Shown here: positions 1 through 7,498 of the stretch, one piece after another
Position numbering within the stretch: position 1 is the stretch's first letter
How the letters are laid out: the number at the start of each line of letters is the position of its first letter
Origin: Paenibacillus gorillae
Lineage (GTDB): Bacteria; Bacillota; Bacilli; Paenibacillales; Paenibacillaceae
Assembly (NCBI RefSeq): GCF_000513275.1
Contig: NZ_CBVJ010000096.1
Coordinates: 1-32,120, forward strand
Length of the DNA: 32,120 nt
Direction of reading: 5' to 3'
Made by a program: the position numbers and the translations under genes
Notes under the pieces: model-generated
The model's input: only the letters and a program-made list of their open reading frames with translations
Database searches by the model: none
What the model was told of the DNA's origin: nothing

Positions 1-330
1 TTTATATAACTAGGTTCGTGGCTACAGTTAACGCAGCAAGTTCCTTATTTAGTTGTATTCGAGCTCGATGCGCCAATTTAGCGAAGCACGTTCGTTATTT
101 TGCGCATCCAGGTTCGTTATTCGTCTAACCCGTGAGTTACTTTTTCGCTGCAGCGAAGCAATTTTCGCTTTCCGTGAACCTTGGTTCGCGAATAGCGAAA
201 TTTAGTTCGCTGATGGTGATACCCCACCAGTTTGTCTTCTCAATAGCGAACTTGGCTTCGTTACATTGCGAAGCAGGTTCGCTATTCTGTGCTTCGAGGG
301 TCCTTGCCCATTTCCTTTAAATATAGCCCA
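1..330. repeat. Intergenic palindrome island A (GCGAA/TTCGC words)
   Basis: No convincing gene lies before 392. The stretch is packed with the word GCGAA and its complement TTCGC, often as TAGCGAA, GCGAAGC or TTCGYTA, arranged as short inverted repeats. Positions 153-212 hold a well-formed copy of a roughly 60-bp element centred on the palindrome GTGAACCTTGGTTCGCG. Related copies occur near 6174, 6430, 11883 and 14341. A short open frame at 132-320 is made of this repeat material and is not credible coding sequence. Confidence 0.75.
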
Positions 331-391
331 TTCCCCTAACTAGGCAGCTGCATATGATGGGTTCGAATCTATATTCCAAGGAGTGGATCAC

Positions 392-658
392 TTGTATCAC
401 CAAAATTATTATGCTCAATACGGCAAAGTCAGTCATGAGCCGTTCAATCCCAGCCAAGTGCAAACCATCTCTTCCATCGACCCTTACGTGGTAGAGGCTT
501 TGTGTAAACTAGCTGGCTGTTTCGTACTGCTGGAAACAACAAGAGGCGGAATCGAGGGTACTATCATTGATGTAAAACCGGATCATGTACTCCTCCAATT
601 ACACAACCGTCAAGCATGCGTACGTATTGCAGAAATCGTATGGACGATGCCGCTATAA
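392..658 (+). CDS. DUF2642 family protein
   Basis: Small cytoplasmic protein of about 88 residues. The C-terminal half carries the DUF2642 (B. subtilis YuzF-like) pattern: DPYVVEAL near the middle, then an LLETTRGGIEGTI stretch, VKPDHVLLQL, and a VRIAEIVWTMP ending. No signal peptide or membrane segment is visible. The start is placed at TTG 392 because AAGGAG at 378-383 lies 8 bases upstream; the in-frame GTG at 383 overlaps that site and so cannot use it. The N-terminal 25 residues are rich in Tyr, Gln and His, typical of small spore or surface-associated Bacillales proteins, but no function is established. It is monocistronic, on the opposite strand to the next gene. Confidence 0.8.
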   Translation: MYHQNYYAQYGKVSHEPFNPSQVQTISSIDPYVVEALCKLAGCFVLLETTRGGIEGTIIDVKPDHVLLQLHNRQACVRIAEIVWTMPL

Positions 659-796
659 GCATTGCCTAACATAGCCAAAAGAGACTTATGCAGCATGGCG
701 CCTCGCCGCAGTCGGCAATTTGAACGTACATTGCTTTCTCAAACAAGTCGGCAATTGTGAAAATAGAGTCCCATCGCATCCATTTCCGGATGCAGC

Positions 797-838
797 CAAA
801 AACACCCCAAAAGTCGGCCAGCGACTGCTTGGGGTGTT
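797..838 (-). terminator. Intrinsic terminator for the EamA transporter gene
   Basis: AACACCCCAA at 801-810 pairs with TTGGGGTGTT at 829-838. On the minus strand the stem is followed by a run of five U. It sits just downstream of the stop codon at 860. Confidence 0.85.
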
Positions 839-859
839 CCCTACTATCCAATCGTCCTG

Positions 860-2008
860 CTATCCGCCGAACAATCTCATCAACAAAATGCCAGCAAAAG
901 CTGTGACGATGCCGATCGTCTCCAGCTTCGTGAATTTTTCTTTTACCACAAATCGGGTATACAGCAACACGATGAGCACGTTGAGCGCAGTCACAGCCGA
1001 CACTAGCCCGGCCTTGCCGTGATCAAACGCCGTTATAATGAGCATCATCCCCACCGCATTCGTAATGCCGACGCCAAGTCCGGTTAAAAAGGTCCGTTTG
1101 CCGCTCCAGCCAGCAAGCGACGACGACGCAGCCTTCTCCCCAACAGGCGATACTGCAGCAGAAGCAATTTGTACCTTAGCTCCTCGACCTCCCCTGACAG
1201 TCTCATTGTCTGCACTCGCGCTACCCTTCCTGCTTTCTCCCCTTACTATTGCACCTGGGCTACCCTTTTCTCTTTCTCCCCTTACTATTGCACCTGCGCT
1301 GCCCGTCTCACTTTCTCCCCATACTGCTGCACCCTCGCTGCCGTTCCCGATCGTCGCTCCAACAAATGCTCCATTCGCCGCCACAATCCCAACAGCTCTG
1401 GCAGCAGCCAGCCTTTCCCCTCGAAGATCCTTCAACCACCATAGGCCAAAGCATAGGCTGCCCATGGCGAACATGCAGACGAGCGTCGGGAACATTTGCG
1501 CTTCCATCATTGTTGACCATTTGCCCGACAGGTCGTTGCCGGCAAACAGCAGCATCGCCAGAAATCCCCACTGCGCTCCCTGCAAATTCGACCAGGACAA
1601 GTCATTCGAGTATCGCACCAGCAGTATACCGGTGATGATGACGGCAAAGGCGAGGAACTGCATGCCGTTAAGCTTTTCTGCCCACAATAGGTATGCCACA
1701 ATAGCAACTACAACCGAAGGCAATGCGGTCAAAATAGCCACTAGCGACGCTTTGCCGACCGCAAAGCCCTTGAACATGCTCGCATTGGCGCCGAACGAGA
1801 ACAGTCCCATCTGCAAGCCGATTAGCGCCGACATCGTCCACTGCTGCCCCGTCACAACGGCACAAATCAGGGTAATAACTGCCCCCGAGAAAAAAGTTCC
1901 GCATAACAGCGCATTTCGGCTAAGCGGCTTCTGACTCGTCCAATGATATAGAATGCCCCGCAAGCCGAAGCTGCAGGCAGCAAGAATTGAAAACAACAGC
2001 CAAACCAT
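860..2008 (-). CDS. EamA/DMT-family transporter with repeat-expanded loop
   Basis: Integral membrane permease of the drug/metabolite transporter superfamily, 382 residues. Residues 1-195 contain about six hydrophobic segments (first EamA repeat); residues 305-382 contain the last helices, including TAFDHGKAGLVSAVTALN and a final GIVTAFAGILLMRL helix. Family members are usually 280-310 residues. The excess is a hydrophilic Gly/Ser/Glu-rich insert at about residues 198-303 that holds 13-residue tandem repeats of the type GAIVRGExxKGSx. The start ATG at 2008 has AGGAGA 9 bases upstream. Substrate cannot be deduced. The gene is monocistronic with its own terminator at 797-838. Confidence 0.85.
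   Translation of the reverse strand: MVWLLFSILAACSFGLRGILYHWTSQKPLSRNALLCGTFFSGAVITLICAVVTGQQWTMSALIGLQMGLFSFGANASMFKGFAVGKASLVAILTALPSVVVAIVAYLLWAEKLNGMQFLAFAVIITGILLVRYSNDLSWSNLQGAQWGFLAMLLFAGNDLSGKWSTMMEAQMFPTLVCMFAMGSLCFGLWWLKDLRGERLAAARAVGIVAANGAFVGATIGNGSEGAAVWGESETGSAGAIVRGEREKGSPGAIVRGESRKGSASADNETVRGGRGAKVQIASAAVSPVGEKAASSSLAGWSGKRTFLTGLGVGITNAVGMMLIITAFDHGKAGLVSAVTALNVLIVLLYTRFVVKEKFTKLETIGIVTAFAGILLMRLFGG
1225..1341. repeat. Three tandem 39-bp repeats inside the EamA gene
   Basis: Three copies with period 39 (about 1225-1263, 1264-1302, 1303-1341), the first two nearly identical and the third more diverged, with a degenerate fourth copy before 1225. The period is 13 codons, so copy-number change keeps the frame. 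The repeats encode the hydrophilic insert of the transporter. Confidence 0.85.
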
Positions 2009-2103
2009 CCAAGCTCTCTCCTGTCTTTAACATCATGAAATAGATACTCTCCACATCTTCAACTATCATGACAGCTAGCCGTTTGCTTGTAAATGATCTC
2101 TTT

Positions 2104-2201
2104 TGTGGATAAGAGAATGACCAAAAATGTGGATAAACCTCACAGGACAGCGCCCCGCCTTAAAGTCCCTATGTTGATAATGTGGATAAGTTTGTGGGTA
2201 T
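2104..2201 (+). promoter_or_regulatory. Cluster of DnaA-box-like sites
   Basis: Three exact copies of TGTGGATAA, the complement of the DnaA box TTATCCACA, lie at 2104-2112, 2128-2136 and 2181-2189, all in one orientation. TGTTGATAA (one mismatch) abuts the third copy at 2172-2180, and TGTGGGTAT (two mismatches) follows at 2193-2201. The cluster is intergenic, between the EamA start and the esterase terminator. This 310-base gap (2009-2318) holds no other recognisable feature apart from that terminator. No dnaA, dnaN or other oriC gene is nearby. Confidence 0.7.
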
Positions 2202-2252
2202 CTGCATCGACTTCCTGCACCATCCTTTACATGACTGCAGCCCCGACAGGAT

Positions 2253-2301
2253 AAAAAAGAGCACAGGAAGCAAGGCAATTCTGCCCGCACTTCCCATGCT
2301 C
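2253..2301 (-). terminator. Intrinsic terminator for the esterase gene
   Basis: On the minus strand GAGCA and GGAAG pair with CTTCC and TGCTC around an inner GGCA/TGCC stem, followed by six U (plus-strand A run at 2253-2258). Confidence 0.8.
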
Positions 2302-2318
2302 CAGATGCCCGATGCCGT

Positions 2319-3104
2319 TTATTTAAGCGGCAGCCAGTCCAGCACGTCTTTGATTTTTCTATCCCAGTAGCCCCAATCATGCGACGCCCCTAGCTCTTCG
2401 CTATAGGTTAACTGCAAGTTCGTTTGCAGGCAAGCATCCCGGAAGCTGAGATTGTCCTTATATAGAAAATCTTCCGTGCCGCAGGCCTGATACAGCAATG
2501 GCTTCGGCCCCGTATGCTTGTCCGTCTGCTCCGCCATCCACAGCAAATCGTCGATCGTTCCCTTAATCGGCCTCTCCCCAAACGCCTTCATGACCGGCAC
2601 ATACAGCCCATTGTCCGGCTGCAGCTGCTCCCGGTGTTCGTGCATATCGAGCGCTCCGGAAAGACTCGCCGCTGCGGCAAAACGGTCAGGATAGTTCATC
2701 GCCCATTTGAAAGCACCGTAACCGCCCATGGACAAGCCCGCTACGAAATTTTGCTCCCGTTCTGCCGACAATGGGAAGAAGGAGCGCGCCACAACAGGCA
2801 GCTCTTCAGTCAAAAATGTCCAATACCGGTCACCCTGCTCCATGTTGGTATAGAAGCTTTTATGCAAATTTGGCATGACGACAGCGAGACCCAGCGGTGA
2901 TGCATATCTTTCGATCGATGACCGGCGCAACCAGATCGTATTATCGTCAGATAAACCGTGGAGCAAATAAAGAACCGGATGCTTACCCGCGCCCCCAGCC
3001 CCTTCCATGCCGATCTGCGATACTGTCTTTTGCGGCAAAATAACCGTCATTGAGGTGCTCATGCCTAACGTTTCCGAGAAATAATCACATTGAACCAGTG
3101 CCAT
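2319..3104 (-). CDS. Putative esterase (EstA / esterase D-like alpha/beta hydrolase)
   Basis: Cytoplasmic serine hydrolase of 261 residues, the usual length for the tributyrin-esterase EstA / esterase D group (PF00756). Visible features are LLYLLHGL-type oxyanion-loop sequence early on, the nucleophile elbow [11 protein letters not shown] near the middle, an aspartate in the [10 protein letters not shown] stretch, and the catalytic histidine in GASHDWGYW near the end. There is no signal peptide. It probably hydrolyses short-chain acyl esters; the natural substrate is not evident. ATG 3104 is preceded on the minus strand by AGGAGG. It is monocistronic, divergent from pspA, with its own terminator. 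Confidence 0.88.
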   Translation of the reverse strand: MALVQCDYFSETLGMSTSMTVILPQKTVSQIGMEGAGGAGKHPVLYLLHGLSDDNTIWLRRSSIERYASPLGLAVVMPNLHKSFYTNMEQGDRYWTFLTEELPVVARSFFPLSAEREQNFVAGLSMGGYGAFKWAMNYPDRFAAAASLSGALDMHEHREQLQPDNGLYVPVMKAFGERPIKGTIDDLLWMAEQTDKHTGPKPLLYQACGTEDFLYKDNLSFRDACLQTNLQLTYSEELGASHDWGYWDRKIKDVLDWLPLK

Positions 3105-3245
3105 TGCTTTTTCCTCCTATGATGAACGCTATGTATACCACAAATTGTATAGGAATCCGCAAAGTCCTTCAATGCTTGATCTTTGACCGTTTTTCACCAC
3201 AACATTCACCAAATTTATAAATAGATTATTAAATTCATCTGCACT

Positions 3246-3272
3246 TGAAACTAATTGAGGTTTATAATCGTA
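3246..3272 (+). promoter_or_regulatory. Sigma-W-like promoter of the pspA operon
   Basis: TGAAAC at 3246-3251 and CGTA at 3269-3272, separated by 17 bases, match the ECF sigma-W consensus (TGAAAC-N16/17-CGTA). B. subtilis pspA is a known sigma-W target, which agrees with this reading. Confidence 0.75.
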
Positions 3273-3335
3273 AATAGAGCTATTCGGTACCGACGATAAC
3301 TAAATCATCCAAACATAATTAGGAGGCCTGTACAA

Positions 3336-4010
3336 ATGTCTATTTTCAAACGCCTGCGTGACCTGACCCTTTCCAACGTGTATGCCCTGATCGAGAAAGC
3401 TGAGGATCCGATTAAACTGACTGACCAGTATATTCGTGATATGACCGAGGACCTGGCAGATGCTGAAAAAGCGGTAGCTGCTCAAATCGCCCTTGAGAAA
3501 AAATTCAAGCAATTGTACGAGGAGCAAGCTCAACTCGTTGAAAAACGCGGAGAGCAAGCGCATGTCGCTGCTCAAGCCCAAAACATCGATCTGGCCCGCC
3601 GTGCGCTGGAAGAGAAAAAATCGGCTGAAGCGAAAGCTGCCGAGTACAAAACGAGCTATGACAGCAACAAAGCAATGGCCGACAACCTTCGCGGCAAGCT
3701 TGATGAAATGCGCAAACAGCTCACTGACATGAAAAACAAACGCGAGACGATTGCCGCTCGCTTCAATGCTGCTAAAGCGCAAGAGCAAATCAACAAGTCG
3801 ATCGCTGGCTTCGGTACGGACTCTGCAAGTGCAGGTCTGAAGCGTATGGAAGAAAAAATGCTGGAGATGGAAGCTCGCGCCGAAGCAAGCAACGAGCTGA
3901 CGGTAAACAAAGGCAAATCGCTGGACGATGAATTTGCAGCTCTCGGCAAAGACAAAGCGGTTGAGGATGAGCTTGCCGCCCTTCTGAAACAATACGAGAA
4001 GAAGGAATAG
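3336..4010 (+). CDS. pspA: PspA/IM30 family envelope-stress protein
   Basis: Peripheral membrane protein of 224 residues that oligomerises on the inner face of the cytoplasmic membrane and protects it during envelope stress. The start MSIFKRLRDLTLSNVYALIE is the typical PspA/IM30 amphipathic helix, and nearly all the rest is Ala/Glu/Lys/Gln-rich coiled coil, as expected for the four- to six-helix ESCRT-III-like fold. AGGAGG lies about 8 bases before ATG 3336. It is the first gene of an operon with DUF350, DUF4178 and DUF4247 genes and follows a sigma-W-like promoter. A terminator-like hairpin after it suggests it is expressed more than the genes behind it. Confidence 0.93.
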   Translation: MSIFKRLRDLTLSNVYALIEKAEDPIKLTDQYIRDMTEDLADAEKAVAAQIALEKKFKQLYEEQAQLVEKRGEQAHVAAQAQNIDLARRALEEKKSAEAKAAEYKTSYDSNKAMADNLRGKLDEMRKQLTDMKNKRETIAARFNAAKAQEQINKSIAGFGTDSASAGLKRMEEKMLEMEARAEASNELTVNKGKSLDDEFAALGKDKAVEDELAALLKQYEKKE

Positions 4011-4039
4011 TAAGCAACGGCGCTGCTTGAAGCGCCCTG

Positions 4040-4090
4040 TCCGCCGGAGTTTGGGATCGGGAAGCCCGATCGCAAAACCGGCGGATTTTG
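4040..4090 (+). terminator. Terminator-like attenuator hairpin between pspA and the DUF350 gene
   Basis: TCCGCCGG (4040-4047) pairs with CCGGCGGA (4078-4085) around an inner GATCGGG/CCCGATC stem (4055-4061 with 4065-4071). TTTT follows directly. It probably gives partial termination, lowering expression of the downstream genes relative to pspA. Confidence 0.6.
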
Positions 4091-4123
4091 CAATTATTTT
4101 ACCGATATCGGGGGAACGATGGC

Positions 4124-4526
4124 ATGACTTGGACGGATTTGCTGCAAATTCCGGTGTGGACCGCCGCTGGCGCGGTATTGCTGTTTGTATTGATGTATTT
4201 GGACTCATTAACGACGAAATATCATGATTTTCAAGAAATGAAAGACGGTAATATTGCAGTAACGACGCGCTTTGTCATGAAGCTGGGCGCACAGGCGTAT
4301 ATTTTAGCACAATCGATCGGGCAAGCCACTTATATGTGGGAAGCACTCGCGATTTCAGTTGCTTCGTTCATTACGCTGCTCGTGCTGGAATGGCTGTTCC
4401 GCCGGACTTTTTGCGGCAACGGCAGGTATACAATTGGAGCAAGGCATTCATGATGGCAAAATCGGCTACGCGCTTCTTGCAGGATCGCTTCATATTGCCG
4501 GGGCGCTTATTATTGGATCGGTATAA
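4124..4526 (+). pseudogene. DUF350 (YjfL-like) membrane protein gene, frameshifted
   Basis: Small integral membrane protein of the DUF350/YjfL family, about 133 residues if restored. From ATG 4124 (GGGGGA at 4110-4115) the frame reads MTWTDLLQIPVWTAAG, then EMKDGNIAVTTRF and further hydrophobic segments up to LEWLFRRTF near 4411. It then runs into unrelated sequence and stops at 4453. The expected C-terminal part, GIQLEQGIHDGKIGYALLAG followed by a last hydrophobic segment, is present one frame on and ends at TAA 4524-4526. Removing one T from the five-T run at 4408-4412 joins both parts. This may be a sequencing error, a true null allele or, less likely, slippage. The family often sits next to pspA-like genes. 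Confidence 0.75.
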
Positions 4527-4562
4527 TAATAACGACTGCGAGCAGAAAGAGGGAACGAAACG

Positions 4563-5069
4563 ATGAGCCTTTTCAAACGGATTAAAAATATTTGGGCGAA
4601 GCCGGCACCCGTCCAGGCGGAGAAAAGCATTCTGTCTTTGACCGCAGGCGATGTGTGCGAGGTTTCACTCGTAACGTATCAGGTAACGGGACGCACGCAA
4701 AACCGCAGCCGCAACGCGGTCGTCCTGACGCTTCAGGACGGTACCGACATCCGCTACTTGTGTATTGAAGAGCGGGAGCGTACGGTTTTCGCTTTGTACG
4801 AGCAGATCGACGGACGGCTGGATGAGATCGATGAGGTCCCGACTACGCTTGAGCTCGATGACCGCGCGTACCATATGGAAGAACATTTTTCGGGCATGAT
4901 TATGGCAAACGGCAAAACGCCGTTTATGCAAGGCGGCGAGCAGCATGTCTGGCAGTACCAGTCCGACGATATGCGACTGCTGCGCGTAGAGTGGCAGGAC
5001 GGCCGGTTCATGCTCTACACAGGCGAGTCTGTGCTGCCGGCAGACGTTCACGTTCTGAGAGGCGTATAG
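4563..5069 (+). CDS. DUF4178 domain-containing protein
   Basis: Cytoplasmic protein of 168 residues with no signal peptide or membrane helix. After a basic N-terminus (MSLFKRIKNIW) it is mostly beta-rich: a LTAGDVCEVSLVTYQVTGR strand pair, LQDGTDIRYLCIEE, and a C-terminal RLLRVEWQDGRFMLYTGE segment. This fits DUF4178, a domain repeatedly found beside PspA, DUF350 and DUF4247 genes in Firmicutes. The assignment is from pattern and context. GAGGGA lies about 8 bases before ATG 4563. Function unknown; its place suggests a role in membrane-stress handling. Confidence 0.72.
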   Translation: MSLFKRIKNIWAKPAPVQAEKSILSLTAGDVCEVSLVTYQVTGRTQNRSRNAVVLTLQDGTDIRYLCIEERERTVFALYEQIDGRLDEIDEVPTTLELDDRAYHMEEHFSGMIMANGKTPFMQGGEQHVWQYQSDDMRLLRVEWQDGRFMLYTGESVLPADVHVLRGV

Positions 5070-5113
5070 ACAGCTGCATGACGAGCTGACTTATGCGTAG
5101 AGGAGGACACAGC

Positions 5114-5863
5114 ATGGAGAAAAAGTGGTGGCTGCAAGGCATAAAAGTTTTACTGCTGCTTAGCTTCATCGTCCCGATGCTCGCCGCTTGCGCGATCTCG
5201 GATACAGTGAAGGAGCAATACCCGCTTGAATCGGTCAACGGCTCCGGCAGCTCAACCTCGTACGTGTACCGGGCGGAAAATCAGACGGTGCCGGAAGTGG
5301 CAACGCAGCTGATTGAGAAGAAAAAGCCGCAGGAAAAGTCGAAAGAAAGCACGGATCGTATGTTCCTCGTCTATTCCGACGAGATCATCCATATTCAACA
5401 AGCGCCTGACGCTCCTGAGGACACGCTCATCGAAGTCGACTCCAAGGAATACGTCCGGCAAAACTACAATATGAGCTTCCTTGAGGGTTACCTGCTGGCC
5501 AGCCTGATCGGCGACCTGTTCGATAACGGACGGTACGGCAACGGCGGCTACAGAGGTTATTCCTCGAAGGATGTCTACAAGCCGCAGGGCACCTACCGGA
5601 AGCCAAGCGATCAGGACGTGAAAAAAGCGCCGCCGATGACGGTTGACCGGACGGGCACGATTTTCAAACGTTCCAAAAATGCCGATTCCACTGTAATGGG
5701 CGGCAAAAAGGGAAGCTCTGGTTCGTCCAGCGGCTCCAAGGGCACGATCATTACGGGCGACAAGAAAGGCAGCTCGGGCAAAAAGGGCACCGTCTTCACA
5801 AAGCCCAAGAAAACGTACCCGAAAGTCCGATCAGGCTCCGGCCGGATCAGCCGAAGGCGATGA
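5114..5863 (+). CDS. DUF4247 lipoprotein
   Basis: Predicted lipoprotein of 249 residues. After charged residues the signal peptide ends in a lipobox PMLAAC, giving a lipidated Cys. The central part (MFLVYSDEIIHIQQAPD, TLIEVDSKEYVRQNY, then FLEGYLLASLIGDLF) is typical of DUF4247. The last 80 residues are low-complexity Gly/Ser/Lys with repeated GKKGSSG-type motifs and a very basic end, probably contacting wall polymers or membrane. Start ATG 5114 is chosen because AGGAGG at 5101-5106 is 7 bases upstream; the in-frame ATG 5093 lies before that site. It is the last gene of the pspA operon and is followed by a strong terminator. Related clusters often go on into polyamine genes, which are absent here. 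Confidence 0.8.
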   Translation: MEKKWWLQGIKVLLLLSFIVPMLAACAISDTVKEQYPLESVNGSGSSTSYVYRAENQTVPEVATQLIEKKKPQEKSKESTDRMFLVYSDEIIHIQQAPDAPEDTLIEVDSKEYVRQNYNMSFLEGYLLASLIGDLFDNGRYGNGGYRGYSSKDVYKPQGTYRKPSDQDVKKAPPMTVDRTGTIFKRSKNADSTVMGGKKGSSGSSSGSKGTIITGDKKGSSGKKGTVFTKPKKTYPKVRSGSGRISRRR

Positions 5864-5867
5864 TATG

Positions 5868-5918
5868 AAAGCAATGCCGATGCAGGACGAAGCGCCCTGC
5901 GTCGGCATTGCTTTTTTT
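5868..5918 (+). terminator. Terminator of the pspA operon
   Basis: GCAATGCCGA (5871-5880) pairs with TCGGCATTGC (5902-5911), extended by GCAGG/CCTGC, and is followed by seven T. Confidence 0.9.
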
Positions 5919-6076
5919 GTTATATGACTGTAATGCAGCCGTAATTCAGCAACTTAAAACTGTTACTGAGTCATCCTGGAATGTTGTTCGGCTGTGGTTG
6001 CCCAACCTGTTACTAAGTCGTCCCGTCCTAGGTCATACTCTAGCCCGGTTGCTCAACCCGCTTCTGCCCCTTATAG

Positions 6077-6565
6077 CTCCTACTCGGGTTCCCGCTGCTC
6101 GAACGAACCGGATTCGCTATTTTGCGCACCTAACTTCGCTGCACTGAGCCTTTAACTAACTTAAAATGACTATAGCGAAGCAAACCTCGCTGTTGGTGAA
6201 CCTACGTTCATGAGTAGCGAAAATTGCTTCGCTATTGCTCGACGCTGGACTGTGACTGCTGCCTCCAACGAAATTGCCTTCGCTATTTTTGCGAAGTCGC
6301 TTCGCTCCAGTTGTAAAAGCAGCTCCGTTCCAGCTCCTACCCCCACCCTGCTGCTCGTACGAACCGGATTCGCTATTTTGCGAACCTAACTTCGCTGCAC
6401 ATTGCCCTTAACTAACTTAAAATGACTATAGCGAAGCAAACTTCGCTGTTGGTGAACCTACGTTCATGAGTAGCGAAAATTGCTTCGCTATTGCTCGGCA
6501 CTGGACTGTGACTGCTGCCTACAGCGCAATAACCTTCGCTATTTTGCGAAGCAGCTTCGCTCCAG
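6077..6565. repeat. Intergenic palindrome island B with a 256-bp-period duplication
   Basis: Two copies of a block of about 230 bp (6077-6310 and 6335-6565; GAACCGG starts at 6105 and 6361, so the period is 256) differ only at scattered positions. Each contains TTCGCTATTTTGCG-type hairpins and a copy of the 60-bp element (GTGAACCTACGTTCATG core near 6195 and 6451). A third partial hairpin with TTCGCTAATTAAATTAGCGAA lies at about 6608. No gene is credible between 5919 and 6830; 5919-6076 shows nothing recognisable. Confidence 0.85.
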
Positions 6566-6650
6566 CGTAAACCGCCACCTTCACTCCCTTCCCATACCGC
6601 AATCACCTTCGCTAATTAAATTAGCGAAACCGCTTCGCTCCAGCGTCAAC

Positions 6651-6712
6651 CCTCCCCCGCCTCCCGCTCCATAGCACAGCCCCTCCCCCGCCTCCCGCTC
6701 CATAGCACAGCC
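6651..6712. repeat. Two perfect tandem copies of a 31-bp C-rich unit
   Basis: The unit beginning CCTCCCCCGCCTCCCGCTCC starts at 6651 and again at 6682. It lies between the palindrome island and the promoter region of the mini-gene at 6855. Confidence 0.9.
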
Positions 6713-6854
6713 CCTTCCTCTCTCCCGCCTACTCCGCCCATCATTCCTCAACAATTACCCGCTATCCATTCGCTCCCTGACAAACACCCACGCCAATTGT
6801 GACAGGCATGCATATCTTATAATGTACTCAATACGTGAGGAGGTGCATTTCAAA

Positions 6855-6971
6855 ATGTCCGGTTACGTAGGTGGTGCTTTTTCGAACACGGGAGTTATTC
6901 TGGTTCTCTTCATTCTGTTGGTGATTATCGCTTGCAGCTGCGGTTTGGGCGGCTGGAACAAAGGCTGCTAA
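6855..6971 (+). CDS. YjcZ-like sporulation-associated mini-protein
   Basis: Protein of 38 residues: MSGYVGGAFSNTG, a hydrophobic segment VILVLFILLVIIA, then Cys-Ser-Cys and a Gly-rich tail ending in NKGC. This is the pattern of the YjcZ family of Bacillales, very short single-span proteins linked to spores. GAGGAGGTG at 6837-6845 supports ATG 6855. Upstream, CATATCTTATAAT at 6811-6823 could serve as a sporulation-type -10 (CATA-N3-TA) or, via TATAAT 6818-6823, as a vegetative -10; no convincing -35 is seen. Three cysteines in a 38-residue protein are unusual and may allow cross-linking. Confidence 0.75.
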   Translation: MSGYVGGAFSNTGVILVLFILLVIIACSCGLGGWNKGC

Positions 6972-7085
6972 GTTAATCCCCTCAATTTGCCCTAGTGATT
7001 GCACCAGCTCATGCAGAAAAACGTCCCGCTATCGCACGCCAAACCTATAAACGCTTATACGCTTCCATTGACTATTCCAAATTAC

Positions 7086-7113
7086 AAAAGACCCTGCGAA
7101 GGGTCTTTTGTTC
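7086..7113 (+). terminator. Terminator after the YjcZ-like gene
   Basis: AAAAGACCC (7086-7094) pairs with GGGTCTTTT (7101-7109) around a six-base loop, then TTG TTC. The symmetric stem may also work on the minus strand. Confidence 0.8.
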
Positions 7114-7134
7114 GTTCTTTACTTATAAAATTGT

Positions 7135-7163
7135 TTGACTTTTCCGTCATTTTTAATTATGAT
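7135..7163 (+). promoter_or_regulatory. Promoter of the argS T-box leader
   Basis: TTGACT (7135-7140) and TATGAT (7158-7163) with an exact 17-base spacer form a good sigma-A promoter. Transcription would start near 7170, leaving a leader of about 330 bases before argS. Confidence 0.8.
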
Positions 7164-7169
7164 AGCTGA

Positions 7170-7463
7170 CATTACTTGAATAGCGAATGTCGACGAACGG
7201 GACAGTAGTCTGCTCCTGTCATATCAAGCGAGCCGGGATGGTGGGAGCCGGTTATGACCGAACAGATGAAGCGGACCCGGGAGATGGCTTGCCGAATACG
7301 AGCGCAGCGTTAATTTGCAGCGTCACCGTCGTAGGCTTGCCCGGTTCAGAACCGTTACAACGGCGAGATGCCCCTATGATGCGATCAATGCATGCATGAT
7401 CATTCGGGCAATAAGAGTGGTACCGCGGGAATTGAACCCCGTCTCTTCTGAGACGGGGTTTTT
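7170..7463 (+). promoter_or_regulatory. T-box riboswitch controlling argS
   Basis: Leader RNA that reads uncharged tRNA and controls termination. The conserved T-box AGAGTGGTACCGCGGG is at 7414-7429; its TGGT (7418-7421) would pair with the tRNA acceptor end. Stem I is visible from about 7186, with AGTA at 7204-7207 and GAA near 7294 forming the specifier-loop S-turn, and the distal GAGCCGGGATGGTG segment near 7231. The terminator is AACCCCGTCTC/GAGACGGGGTT (7435-7445 with 7450-7460) followed by T. After GAA the sequence TACGAG allows CGA (Arg) or TAC (Tyr) as specifier; I favour CGA because of the downstream gene, but the register cannot be fixed by eye. Confidence 0.92.
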
Positions 7464-7498
7464 ATGCGTTCATTTTATCGTTCAGGAGGTTGATCTCA

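Noticed and set aside
132..320. Short plus-strand open frame of 62 codons
   Set aside because: Built entirely of the intergenic GCGAA/TTCGC repeat, no ribosome binding site, no protein-like pattern.
1038..1934. Long plus-strand open frame opposite the EamA gene
   Set aside because: Antisense shadow; composition is that of a complemented membrane-protein gene, and the minus-strand gene has helices, start signal and terminator.
3300..4208. 302-codon minus-strand frame over pspA
   Set aside because: Antisense shadow of an unmistakable PspA coiled-coil gene.
4408..4412. Programmed ribosomal frameshift at the T run in the DUF350 gene
   Set aside because: The run is short, and I know of no such signal in this family; an error or mutation is the simpler explanation.
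6077..6640. CRISPR-like array of short repeats
   Set aside because: Repeats are of variable length and spacing, palindromic throughout, with no unique spacers of constant size and no cas genes.
6411..6674. Small open frames on both strands in island B
   Set aside because: They consist of the duplicated palindromes and lack ribosome binding sites.
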